Origin: G965198795 sp965198795
GTDB taxonomy: Bacteria > Pseudomonadota > Alphaproteobacteria > Rhodospirillales > Casp-alpha2
Length of the DNA: 64,000 nucleotides
Assembly: GCA_965198795.1 (NCBI GenBank)
Contig: OZ240674.1
Span: forward strand, 2,542,001 to 2,606,000
Direction of reading: 5' to 3'
Made by a program: the position numbers and the translations under genes. Below the pieces are notes generated by a model. It searched no databases. It was not told where the DNA came from and was given only the letters and a program-made list of their open reading frames with translations. Below are positions 16,667 through 24,951 of the stretch, one piece after another (position 1 is the first letter of the stretch; the number at the start of each line of letters is the position of its first letter).

Positions 16667-17830
16667 TCATTGGCCAACCTGCGCCATAATGAGCCCGCAA
16701 AACATGGGGCGGCTTGTGGGAAGCGGTTTTACATGGTCAAATCCGGCCTCTCCAAGCAGCTTGCGGAACTCTCCGGGCGTCCGGGTGCGGCCGCTTCCCA
16801 TGGCCAGAAAATAAAAACCAAAATAGGCGTCCATGATGGGGTCTCCCTGTTCGCGGGCGAGCGGTTCCGCGATTATCAGCCGTCCGCCAGCCGGGAGCAT
16901 CCGGCGGATGTTCCGGAACAGGCGGAGGACGTCGCCGTCATCGTGGTCGTGGACAACGCGCACCAAGGTTACAAGATCCGCCCCCCGGGGAAGCTCTTGC
17001 GAAAAAAAGTCGCCGCTGAAAACCTCGGTGCGGTCATCCAGATCCGCACCGCGCAGTTTTCGCCGTGCTTGGCGGGCGACCGCAGGTAAGTCAAAAAGCA
17101 TGAAATCGAGATGCGGGTGTTTGCCGGCGACGGCCTGAATGAACGTGCCGTCACCCCCGCCGATATCCAGCATGCGGGCGTGCCGGGAGAAGTCATACGC
17201 CGCCATGACGTCCCCAGCGATGAAGACCTGGGACGCGGACATCAAATGCGAGTATTCCGGCCCCCGGCCGCCGTTGGCCGCGGGACCATTGGCGTTCACG
17301 CCGTAGCCCCAGAATTCACCCAGGGCGGTCGCATCCGGTTTTCCCGCCAGCAAGGCCATCGGATTGGCCAAATCGGCATAGAACATGTCGTGGTGCGCCA
17401 CCAATTTGCCGATAGCCGGGTTGCCCGCCATGGCGGCCCCCAACTGACCAAGGACAAACCGCTCGTCATCCACGGGTTCCAGCAGATCCAGGGAAACGGC
17501 GGCCCGGATCAATCGATCCGCCGCAAGGCGGTCAAGGCCCGTGATCTCGGCCAACTCGGCCGCGCTGGCGGGCGCCGCGGACAGCTTGTCGAATAGGCCG
17601 AACGCTTGGCACGCATAGAGGACCTGCGAATATACGAAGCCCGCGCAGAGATTGAATAGGGCGCGGGCGCGGCGCTCGGCGATGAATTTCGTCAGTGGAA
17701 ACCGGGCGGCCCAGCGTTGGAATTTGGGATCGGCGATCAAACGGTTGCGAAAAGCAAGCCACCGTCCGCGCAATCCCGAAGATGATGTCTTGAAGGTGTT
17801 GGCGGTCGAAAAGGTTTGGACCCCGGTCAT
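16667..17830 (-). CDS. crtF: Demethylspheroidene (hydroxyneurosporene) O-methyltransferase
   Basis: SAM-dependent methylation of the C1 hydroxyl of carotenoids in the spheroidene/spirilloxanthin branch. The 387 residues include a dimerisation domain (RARALFNLCAGFVYSQ, LYACQAFGLFD) and a Rossmann methyltransferase domain with MLDIGGGDGTFIQA near residue 220 and LVRVVHDHDD near 300, where the catalytic His is expected. ATG 17830 overlaps the crtE stop by four bases (ATGA), making it the clear start. Confidence 0.95.
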   Translation of the reverse strand: MTGVQTFSTANTFKTSSSGLRGRWLAFRNRLIADPKFQRWAARFPLTKFIAERRARALFNLCAGFVYSQVLYACQAFGLFDKLSAAPASAAELAEITGLDRLAADRLIRAAVSLDLLEPVDDERFVLGQLGAAMAGNPAIGKLVAHHDMFYADLANPMALLAGKPDATALGEFWGYGVNANGPAANGGRGPEYSHLMSASQVFIAGDVMAAYDFSRHARMLDIGGGDGTFIQAVAGKHPHLDFMLFDLPAVARQARRKLRGADLDDRTEVFSGDFFSQELPRGADLVTLVRVVHDHDDGDVLRLFRNIRRMLPAGGRLIIAEPLAREQGDPIMDAYFGFYFLAMGSGRTRTPGEFRKLLGEAGFDHVKPLPTSRPMFCGLIMAQVGQ

Positions 17831-18693
17831 GCCGCCAGCCGCAGCTTCTCGGGCAGGAAGTAACGCGACTCCTCGGTAATCTGATCCGCCAGGGGCTTCC
17901 GGCCCGGACAATCCGGAATCGACGCGACCGCCTCGCGAATCAGGTCCTCCAACCGGGACACCGCCTCTTCCAGGCTGTGCTGGCGGACGATGTTGGGACG
18001 GTCATGGGTTTCATCCTGGCGAACCGGTTTGCCGGTTTCCTCCATCGTCGAGAAGACGTCGTGAATGTCGTCGGCGACCTGGTAGGCTTCGCCAATGTTG
18101 AGCCCCAACAGGCGCCAGTCCTCGGCGCGCCGTCCGGCGGACAGGGCGCCGGCCATCGTGGCGGCGGCGAATAGGGAGCCGGTCTTTTCTTGTTGGTAAT
18201 TGACGAGGTTTACACGCCGCTCTGACTCCCACGCCTGCCCCGCGACGATCCCGCGTGGCGCGCCGGCCGAGGCGCCGATTACCCGGACAAGCGGCGCCAG
18301 CCGTTCGGGACGGCTGGCGCAATTGCGGGCGAGAACCTCAAAAGCCATGACGATGAGAGCGTCGCCTGTGAGCAGCGCCACCTGTTCGCCGAATGCTTTG
18401 TGCGTCGCGGGCTTGCCGCGGCGCGTTTCGGCGTTGTCGAAGCACGGCAGATCGTCGTGGACAAGAGACGCACAGTGGAGAAACTCGATGGACGCGGCGG
18501 CGGCCGACGAAAAATCCGGAAGATCATCGCCACATGCAGCCGCCACGGCTAGACACAGACGAGGCCGGATCCGGTGGCCGCCCGGATATACGGCGTAGGT
18601 GAGGGCTGTCGTCAGAGTTGGAGGACAGGCCGGGTCGTCGGCTTTCTCCAACGCCTTGCAAATCGTCCTGTCCAGTCTTTCCATGGGTTCCAT
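17827..18693 (-). CDS. crtE: Geranylgeranyl diphosphate synthase
   Basis: Makes C20 geranylgeranyl diphosphate for carotenoids and the bacteriochlorophyll tail. The 288-residue protein has both Asp-rich motifs: DDLPCFDNAETRRGK near residue 85 and DDIHDVFST near 205, plus GGHRIRPRL. The start at 18693 follows GGGAGG; the frame open to 18756 would overlap the operator. First gene of the crtEF-bchCXYZ-puf superoperon, divergent from crtD. Confidence 0.95.
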   Translation of the reverse strand: MEPMERLDRTICKALEKADDPACPPTLTTALTYAVYPGGHRIRPRLCLAVAAACGDDLPDFSSAAAASIEFLHCASLVHDDLPCFDNAETRRGKPATHKAFGEQVALLTGDALIVMAFEVLARNCASRPERLAPLVRVIGASAGAPRGIVAGQAWESERRVNLVNYQQEKTGSLFAAATMAGALSAGRRAEDWRLLGLNIGEAYQVADDIHDVFSTMEETGKPVRQDETHDRPNIVRQHSLEEAVSRLEDLIREAVASIPDCPGRKPLADQITEESRYFLPEKLRLAA

Positions 18694-18737
18694 GGTTCGC
18701 CTCCCGTCGATGCCGTGAACGCCGTCCCATCTTTGTG

Positions 18738-18781
18738 TGTAATAAATTATTGTCACATATTTGTGTAAATTAATCTATACA
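18738..18781. promoter_or_regulatory. Tandem CrtJ/PpsR-type operator in the crtE-crtD divergent promoter
   Basis: TGT-N12-TCA (18738-18755, one mismatch) and perfect TGT-N12-ACA (18764-18781) are spaced by exactly 8 bp in an AT-rich stretch between the divergent crtE and crtD. They overlap likely -35/-10 elements (TTGTCA, TATACA), so binding would repress both directions. Spacing and motif match the known cooperative CrtJ/PpsR design. Confidence 0.82.
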
Positions 18782-18798
18782 CTTTATGAGAACACGGC

Positions 18799-20292
18799 AT
18801 GGAACAACGAACGGTCATCATCGGCGCGGGTGTCGCAGGGCTAAGCGCGGCCATCGAACTGGCCGCGCAAGGCCGCGCGGTGACCGTCTTTGAAAAAGCG
18901 TCATACGCGGGCGGCAAGATGCGGCAAATTCACGCTGGAGACGCTCTCATTGACGCCGGGCCGACCGTTTTGACCATGCGATGGGTGTTCGAGGAGTTGT
19001 TCAACCGGGCGGGCAAAACTTTTGAAGAATACTGTCAGACAAAGCCCGCTGAATTGCTGGCCCGCCACGCATGGAGCCCGGAGGAGCGCCTTGATCTGCA
19101 TGCCGCGACAAAAAGCACGGCCGAGGCCATCGGCGAATTCGCCGGTCCGCGCGAAGCCCGCGCGTTCATGTCGTTCGCCAGGGAGTCGGCCAGTATATAC
19201 CGGGTTCTCAAAGACACCTATATCACCGCCTCCCGGCCCAGCGTCAACCAGTTGGTCCGCCGCGCCGGCCTTGGCGCCTTAGGGGATCTTTGGGACGTCA
19301 AGCCCTTCGTGACCGCGTGGCGGGCCCTGTCCCGGCGATTCAAGGACCCTCGTCTGCGGCAACTATTCGGCCGCTATACGACCTATTGCGGCGGTTCGCC
19401 CTTCAAGTCGCCGGCGACGCTGATGCTTGTCGCGCATGTGGAGTCCGAGGGCGTATGGCTGGTTGACGGCGGCATGGCGGCTTTGTCCCGCGCGCTTTCC
19501 CATTGCGCCGGGGAACTGGGCGCCGACATCCGGCTCGGCGTGGGAGTCGAACGGATAGTCACCCAGGGCGGCCGGGCCGCGGGCGTCGTCACTGGCGACG
19601 GCGGCCACCATGGGGCTGACGCGGTGATCGCCAATTCGGACGTCAACGCCATAGCGGCCGGCCTTTTTGGAGAGGCGATAACAGGCGCGGTCGATCCTGT
19701 TCCGGCGCGCCGCCGGTCATTGTCCGCCGTCACCTGGGCCATGCACGCAACAACCGGCGGATTTCCTCTTTGCCGCCACAACGTCTTCTTCTCAAACGCC
19801 TACCGGGAAGAATTTGAGGATATCTTCGAACGCGACCGTCTGCCCGGCGCCCCGACAGTCTATGTCTGCGCCCAGGACCGTGACGACCAGGGAAATTTTG
19901 CGGGCTGCGGCGCGGAACGGCTTTTGTGTCTGGTCAACGCGCCGCCCATCGGAGACCGCCACACGTTCAGTAAATCGGAGATTGACGTATGCGAGACCAG
20001 GATGATCGATCGGCTTGCCCGGTGCGGCCTAAAGGTCGCACGCAATTCCAACCGGACGCGGGTCACCTCGCCAACCGACTTCGAGGCCCTGTTCCCGGGC
20101 TCCGGGGGAGCGCTGTACGGCCGGGCGCCGCACGGTTGGACGGCGTCTTTCCAGCGTCATGGCGCGCGCAGCCGGCTTCCGGGCCTTTATCTGGCGGGGG
20201 GCGGCGTGCATCCGGGACCGGGGGTGCCCATGGCGGCGCTGTCGGGCCGGCTAGCGGCTCAGGCTCTGATGGCGGACCTGACTTCCAGGTAG
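18799..20292 (+). CDS. crtD: Hydroxyneurosporene (methoxyneurosporene) desaturase
   Basis: FAD-dependent C3,4 desaturase of the spheroidene/spirilloxanthin pathway. The 497 residues begin with the dinucleotide fold IIGAGVAGLSAAIELA, then FEKASYAGGKMRQ and DAGPTVLTMRWVFEE, and end with the family's FAD-binding LYLAGGGVHPGPGVPMAA. ATG at 18799 lies just downstream of the operator pair. Its last codons overlap the apparent 5' part of crtC in the -1 frame. Confidence 0.95.
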   Translation: MEQRTVIIGAGVAGLSAAIELAAQGRAVTVFEKASYAGGKMRQIHAGDALIDAGPTVLTMRWVFEELFNRAGKTFEEYCQTKPAELLARHAWSPEERLDLHAATKSTAEAIGEFAGPREARAFMSFARESASIYRVLKDTYITASRPSVNQLVRRAGLGALGDLWDVKPFVTAWRALSRRFKDPRLRQLFGRYTTYCGGSPFKSPATLMLVAHVESEGVWLVDGGMAALSRALSHCAGELGADIRLGVGVERIVTQGGRAAGVVTGDGGHHGADAVIANSDVNAIAAGLFGEAITGAVDPVPARRRSLSAVTWAMHATTGGFPLCRHNVFFSNAYREEFEDIFERDRLPGAPTVYVCAQDRDDQGNFAGCGAERLLCLVNAPPIGDRHTFSKSEIDVCETRMIDRLARCGLKVARNSNRTRVTSPTDFEALFPGSGGALYGRAPHGWTASFQRHGARSRLPGLYLAGGGVHPGPGVPMAALSGRLAAQALMADLTSR

Positions 20293-21203
20293 AGGTTCCC
20301 GATAACGGTTATCACTGGTGGTACGTCGACGCCCTTAGTGACGACGGAAAGTCGGGACTGACGATCATCGCGTTCATCGGCAGCGTGTTCTCGCCTTACT
20401 ACGCCCGGGCCCGGGCCCGCGGCAGCGGTGACCCCCACCGGTTTTGCGCAATCAATGTCGCGCTCTATGGTCCCGGCGGGAAACGTTGGGCGATGACGGA
20501 GCGCGGACAGGCAGAAATGTCGCGGACGCAAGACCGTTTTCAGGTGGGGCCCAGTTCTTTTCGCTGGGACGGGCGTGACCTTACAATCTTGGTCGATGAA
20601 ATCACGGTTCCGTTCCCGTCGCGTCTGCGCGGGCAAATTCGGCTGACCCCGCGGGCGTTGACTGGCGCGCGGATCACGCTGGACGTCGCGGGCCGGCATG
20701 TCTGGTGGCCGATCGCGCCAGCTTGCGCCGTCCACGTCATGTTCGACAGCCCGGACCGAAATTGGCGCGGCGAGGGATATTTTGACAGCAATTGGGGGAC
20801 GGAACCGCTGGAAAACGCCTTCCGCTATTGGACCTGGTCGCGGGCGCCGACGCCCGACGGCGCCCTCATTCTCTATGACGTGGCGCGCCGCCACGCGGAC
20901 GACCTGGCGCTTGCCCTGATAGTCGGACCCGATGGCGGCGTGTGTCCCGCCGCCCCCGCGCCCAAAGCCGCCTTGCCGGCGACGCGCTGGCGGGTCAAGC
21001 GCGAGACACGGGCGGACGCCGGATGGGAAGCCCGGGTCGCCGAAACTCTTGAGGACACCCCTTTTTATTCCCGATCCTTAGTCGAGACCCGGCTGCGCGG
21101 AGAGACGCTGTTGGCGATGCACGAAAGCCTTGATCTCGACCGTTTCTCGCACCCGGCCGTTCAGGCGATGCTACCCTTCAAGATGCCGCGCCGGGCCCGT
21201 TAG
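20136..21203 (+). CDS. crtC: Acyclic carotenoid 1,2-hydratase (hydroxyneurosporene synthase); start unresolved
   Basis: Adds water to the end group of acyclic carotenoids. Conserved sequence runs from DNGYHWWYVDALSDDG (about 20300) through LTIIAFIGSVFSPYYARAR, and WWPIAPACAVHV, NWRGEGYFDSNWGTEPLE and RYWTWSRAP. The frame has no ATG or GTG between about 19990 and the conserved start; the nearest ordinary candidate is TTG 20136, about 50 codons too early and overlapping crtD. The frame is -1 relative to crtD, whose stop is at 20290-20292, so a -1 ribosomal shift giving a CrtD-CrtC fusion, an odd start codon or a base error are all possible. Function is secure, start is not. Confidence 0.85.
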   Translation: MDGVFPASWRAQPASGPLSGGGRRASGTGGAHGGAVGPASGSGSDGGPDFQVEVPDNGYHWWYVDALSDDGKSGLTIIAFIGSVFSPYYARARARGSGDPHRFCAINVALYGPGGKRWAMTERGQAEMSRTQDRFQVGPSSFRWDGRDLTILVDEITVPFPSRLRGQIRLTPRALTGARITLDVAGRHVWWPIAPACAVHVMFDSPDRNWRGEGYFDSNWGTEPLENAFRYWTWSRAPTPDGALILYDVARRHADDLALALIVGPDGGVCPAAPAPKAALPATRWRVKRETRADAGWEARVAETLEDTPFYSRSLVETRLRGETLLAMHESLDLDRFSHPAVQAMLPFKMPRRAR

Positions 21204-21372
21204 GCGGCCGGTTCGAGCCTTCACGCACGCCCGGTCCGGCCCCGCCCGCGACCTCATCGCCGCCGTCATCGCCGTTATGTCTTCGGAGCGAGAAAAGTTC
21301 CCAAAACGCAAAGGCGAGAACGGCGCCGAAAGCGAGCGCCAGCTTGACGGCGCCGAAGGTATTGGCGTCCAT
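21178..21372 (-). CDS. Small single-span membrane protein downstream of crtB
   Basis: A 64-residue protein whose ATG shares a base with the crtB stop (TGATG), so it is translationally coupled to crtIB. Residues 6-28 form one hydrophobic span (VKLALAFGAVLAFAFWEL) followed by SLRRH and a disordered Gly/Asp/Pro tail. I believe short membrane proteins with a WEL/SLRR junction occur near photosynthesis genes in relatives, but no function is known to me. Its last 26 bases overlap the 3' end of the convergent crtC. Confidence 0.65.
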   Translation of the reverse strand: MDANTFGAVKLALAFGAVLAFAFWELFSLRRHNGDDGGDEVAGGAGPGVREGSNRPPNGPGAAS

Positions 21373-22454
21373 CAGGTTGTAACCCGGCGGGCCTCAAGCG
21401 CCATCTCGGTTCGCGCCCGCTCTTGGCGATTAAGGCGGATGAACATATCGAGAGTCCGTTCCACGCGCGTGTTCAACGCCCACCAAGCGGGTGAGTCACC
21501 GGCCAGACCGGAACGGCCGCCGGCCGACGCCGAGACCAGGAACTGCGTCTCGTCCAAGGCCGGGAAGGGGCGCCAGCCGGACGGCAGCGCCGCGGCCGCC
21601 AAGGCCGGCGCCAACAGTCTGAGTTTCCGGCCGTTCGGCACGACGGCGCGCTGGTCGACAGAATTGAACCCCTGGCGTTCCAGTTCGCGGCCGATTTCGG
21701 CATAAAAGTAGCGCGCCGCGAAGATTGCCGGCCGGCAGCCGCGCGGCAGCCGCGCGATACCCATCTCCGCACGCTTGTAGAGCTCGTCCGCCGTCCGCAG
21801 GAGCCTTTGGATGACCGATCCCAGCCGCTCGTCGAACACAGGTTCGGCGAGCCAGGCGTCCGGATCCAGGCCCGCGCCGCGCATCCAGTCGCGCGGCAGG
21901 TAGAGCCGGCCCGCCCGCGCGTCCTCACCCACGTCGCGGGCGATATTGGTGAATTGCATGGCCACGCCCAAGTCGCAGGCCCGGGCCAGAACATCCGCGT
22001 CGCGCCGGTCCATCAACAGGCACGTCATGGCGCCGACCGCGCCGGCGACCCGCGCGGCGTAGGCGTTCAGATCGCTGATCGTGTGATAGTCGCGCCCTTC
22101 CGCGTCCCAGACAATGCCCTCCAAAAGAGCGTCCAGCACCTCGCGCGGAATTTCATGTTCCCGGACCACGCGGGATAATGCGCGCTCAACGGCGTCGTCC
22201 CGGGCGCGGCCGGCGTAGACGTCGTCAAGACGGGCGCGCAGACCATTGACCGCTTCCACCGTCCCACCATTCACGTCCACCGTATCGTCGGCGATCCGGC
22301 AGAAGGCGTAAAGCACCGTCGCCGCGCTCCGCACACGTTCCGGCAGCAGGCGGGACGCCGCGTGGAAGGTCGCCGATCCGGCTTTCAGAATTTCACGGCA
22401 GGCGGACTGGTCCGTCACCCACTGGCTGTAGTCTTCATGCCAAAGTCTGGGCAT
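21372..22454 (-). CDS. crtB: Phytoene synthase
   Basis: Joins two geranylgeranyl diphosphates to phytoene. The 360 residues carry the squalene/phytoene synthase signatures: SRLLPERVRSAATVLYAFCR then DDTVD (first Asp motif, near residue 50), and MQFTNIARDVGEDARAGR (second, near 170) with YLPRDWM. ATG 22454 gives the family-type start and overlaps the crtI stop by 20 bases. Confidence 0.95.
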   Translation of the reverse strand: MPRLWHEDYSQWVTDQSACREILKAGSATFHAASRLLPERVRSAATVLYAFCRIADDTVDVNGGTVEAVNGLRARLDDVYAGRARDDAVERALSRVVREHEIPREVLDALLEGIVWDAEGRDYHTISDLNAYAARVAGAVGAMTCLLMDRRDADVLARACDLGVAMQFTNIARDVGEDARAGRLYLPRDWMRGAGLDPDAWLAEPVFDERLGSVIQRLLRTADELYKRAEMGIARLPRGCRPAIFAARYFYAEIGRELERQGFNSVDQRAVVPNGRKLRLLAPALAAAALPSGWRPFPALDETQFLVSASAGGRSGLAGDSPAWWALNTRVERTLDMFIRLNRQERARTEMALEARRVTT

Positions 22455-23973
22455 GGGGCACCATCCGGTCGAGGATTTTCGCGGTTGAGAGAACACCGGG
22501 AAGGCCGGCCCCCGGATGGGTGCCGGCGCCGACGATGTAGAGGTTCGAGAGTTCCTCCGAGCGGTTGTGCGGGCGGAACCACGCGCTCTGCCAAAGCACG
22601 GGCTCCATGCCGAAGGCGGCGCCGCGGAGCGACAGATAATCCGTCTCGAATCCCTTCGGAGTCAGAATTTTCGAAGAGACAACCGACCCGCCGAGGCCGG
22701 GCAGCATGTGTTCCTCCAGCCGGGCCTCGATCTCGCGGCGGTAGGTTTCGGCGAAATCATCCCAGTCCGTACCGCTTTCCAGATGCGGAACCGGAGACAG
22801 CGCGTAGAAGGCGTCACAGCCCCTGGGCGCCAAACTCGGGTCGGTTTTGGTCGGCCGGTGCAGATAAAGCGAAAAGTCGTCCGCCACCCGCTTGTGCCTG
22901 AAGATGTCCTTCAACAGCCCTTCGTAACGGGGTCCGAGAAAGATCGTGTGGTGAGCGACGTCCTCATAGCGCCGGTCAGTGCCGAAATACCAAACGAACA
23001 AACTATTGGAAGAGGATGTCCGGTTGATGCGCCGGTCGGTCCAGCGTGTCCGCGCCCGGGCCGGCAGCAGGTTTTTGTAGGTCCACAGCGTATCGCCGTT
23101 CGAGACGACGACGTCGGCGGGAAGGCGCCGGCCGTCCTTGAGCCGCACCCCCGTCGCCCGGCCGGAGTCGACGGTGATTTCCGATACTTCCGCGTTGAGG
23201 CGCACCTCGTTGCCTTGATCTTCCACGAGCCCGACCAGCCCCGAAACCAGCCGGTTGGTGCCGCCCATCGCGAAATGAACGCCCCAGCGCTTCTCCAGGT
23301 GGCAGATCAGGGAATAGATGGAGGTGACGCTCAGCGGGTTGCCGCCGATCAAGAGCGGATGGAAGCTGAACACGACCCGCAGGCGCGGGTCCTTGATATG
23401 GCGGCTGACCATACCGAAGACCGAACGGTGGCTGCCCAGCCGCGCCATATGCGGCGCGATCTTCAGCATGTCGGCGAAGCGGCCGAAGGGGACGTCGCCC
23501 AGCCGCTCGAAGCCAACCTCGAAGTTGGCCTTCGCGGCGGCCATGAATTTCTCGTAACCGGCGACGTCGCTGGCCGAAAACCGCGCGACTTCGGCGCGCA
23601 TGCCGTCGCTGTCGCCCGTGTAGTTAAAGACGCCGCCGTCATCGAACCGAATCTGATAGAAGGGATCCACGGGACGCAGGTCCACGTCATCCGCCATCCG
23701 CTTGCCGCAGAGCGTCCAAAGTTCCTCGAACAGGTGGGGGGCGGTGACGATGGTCGGTCCGGCGTCGAAGACGAACCCGTCCTGGCGGTGGACCCGGGCG
23801 CGGCCGCCCGGCTGGTCCAGTTTCTCAAGAACGGTGACCCTGTAACCCCGGGCGCCGAGCCGGACGGCGGCGGCGAGACCGCCAAAACCTCCGCCGATGA
23901 CGACCGCGTGCGGACGAGGGTCCGCCGGCGCGTCCCTGGCCATACTGGCTGTCATGGGTGTCAATACGTTCAT
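22435..23973 (-). CDS. crtI: Phytoene desaturase (CrtI type)
   Basis: FAD-dependent desaturation of phytoene to neurosporene or lycopene. The 512-residue protein has AVVIGGGFGGLAAAVRLG near residue 25, LEKLDQPGGRARV and the C-terminal YIVGAGTHPGAGLPGVL. Several ATGs are possible: 23973 is preferred because the CrtJ/PpsR-type site at 23985-24002 lies just upstream of it, whereas the longest frame (24033) would put that site inside the gene; 23955 and 23943 also remain possible. Forms an operon with crtB. Confidence 0.94.
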   Translation of the reverse strand: MNVLTPMTASMARDAPADPRPHAVVIGGGFGGLAAAVRLGARGYRVTVLEKLDQPGGRARVHRQDGFVFDAGPTIVTAPHLFEELWTLCGKRMADDVDLRPVDPFYQIRFDDGGVFNYTGDSDGMRAEVARFSASDVAGYEKFMAAAKANFEVGFERLGDVPFGRFADMLKIAPHMARLGSHRSVFGMVSRHIKDPRLRVVFSFHPLLIGGNPLSVTSIYSLICHLEKRWGVHFAMGGTNRLVSGLVGLVEDQGNEVRLNAEVSEITVDSGRATGVRLKDGRRLPADVVVSNGDTLWTYKNLLPARARTRWTDRRINRTSSSNSLFVWYFGTDRRYEDVAHHTIFLGPRYEGLLKDIFRHKRVADDFSLYLHRPTKTDPSLAPRGCDAFYALSPVPHLESGTDWDDFAETYRREIEARLEEHMLPGLGGSVVSSKILTPKGFETDYLSLRGAAFGMEPVLWQSAWFRPHNRSEELSNLYIVGAGTHPGAGLPGVLSTAKILDRMVPHAQTLA

Positions 23974-23984
23974 GACGGAAAAAA

Positions 23985-24002
23985 TGTAATGTAAAATTGA
24001 CA
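23985..24002 (-). promoter_or_regulatory. CrtJ/PpsR-type operator upstream of crtI
   Basis: A perfect TGT-N12-ACA lies in the gap between bchO and crtI. Exactly 8 bp to its left another TGT (23959) begins an 18-base stretch whose second half (GAC) does not match, so only one good site is claimed. It suggests that crtIB has its own oxygen-controlled promoter. Confidence 0.65.
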
Positions 24003-24066
24003 CTTCGGGCAAGGTAAAAAATCCGCCGGCCACGCGGTTCCAGCCATGAAGAGCTGTGAGCGCGGC

Positions 24067-24951
24067 TTATTCGGCGCTCCGGCTCCAGAAATCCCGAATC
24101 AAGTCCGCGACCTGGCCCGGCGTCTCCTCATGGGCCAGATGACCAAGGCCGTTCAGGTTGATCCATTCGGACCCGGGAACCAGCTCATGGACCCGTTCGC
24201 CGTAGACGGCGGGAATCATGCCGTCCCTATCGGCGGTCACGACAAGCAAGGGTATGGACAACCTGGGCAGGTCACGGGCCAGCGCCTGGAGGCTCCAATT
24301 CGCCATCATGCCAAGCGCCGCGCCCGCGTGCCCCGGATTGCGGGCCAGGATGGAATAGCAGCGGAGTGATTCGCTATCGATTTTCGAACCCGTGCGTTCC
24401 AGCAGCTCGGCGATCACGTCCGGATTTCGGGCCCGCCAGGCGAACAGGCGGGGCGTTAGCGGGTTTAGGGCGAAAAGCTTCGCGCTGACCGCATAGAAGC
24501 CGCCGCGCGGTCCGCCGAGCGGTAACAGCGCCCCGGCGAGGCTGACAATGGCTTTCGGCGCTACGGCGGCGTCCAGACACATACGGACGCCGATCGCGGC
24601 TCCAGCCGAATGCCCGACGATCAAATCCGGAGGCGCGTTTAGCGTCTCGATCAGCCGCGCCGCGAGGCGCGCCATGCCGGTAAGCGAGAGCTGCGCGGCG
24701 GTGGGCGCCCTGGTGAAGCCGTGGCCCGGCAGATCCGGGGCGACAACGTGGAACTTTCCGGCAAGTTCGGGAAGCAGGCCCATCCAGGAATGTGTCGCCG
24801 CACCGGTTCCGTGCAACAACAGCGCCATCGGCGCGTCCGTGTTCCCGGTCTCCTGAACGTGCCAGCGAAGACCCCCGGCGGAGACGAAACGGCTCAATTC
24901 GCGGTTCGGCCAACCGGCGCCGTCGGTGTCGAAATTCAGATGGCGCGCCAT
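24067..24951 (-). CDS. bchO: Magnesium chelatase-associated alpha/beta hydrolase BchO
   Basis: Alpha/beta-fold protein encoded with bchI and bchD in purple bacteria; its exact reaction is not settled. The 294 residues show the oxyanion-hole loop LLLHGTGAATHSW near residue 45, the nucleophile elbow IVGHSAGAAIG near 113 and a catalytic His in NGLGHLAHEE near 270. It begins immediately after the bchD stop. Confidence 0.93.
   Translation of the reverse strand: MARHLNFDTDGAGWPNRELSRFVSAGGLRWHVQETGNTDAPMALLLHGTGAATHSWMGLLPELAGKFHVVAPDLPGHGFTRAPTAAQLSLTGMARLAARLIETLNAPPDLIVGHSAGAAIGVRMCLDAAVAPKAIVSLAGALLPLGGPRGGFYAVSAKLFALNPLTPRLFAWRARNPDVIAELLERTGSKIDSESLRCYSILARNPGHAGAALGMMANWSLQALARDLPRLSIPLLVVTADRDGMIPAVYGERVHELVPGSEWINLNGLGHLAHEETPGQVADLIRDFWSRSAE

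Noticed and set aside
20281..20292. Programmed -1 frameshift site at the end of crtD
   Set aside because: No X-XXY-YYZ slippery heptamer or obvious downstream pseudoknot was seen, so it is kept only as one option for crtC, not called as a feature.
22516..23994. 492-codon plus-strand frame opposite crtI
   Set aside because: Shadow of crtI; arginine/glycine-rich text with no recognisable domain.
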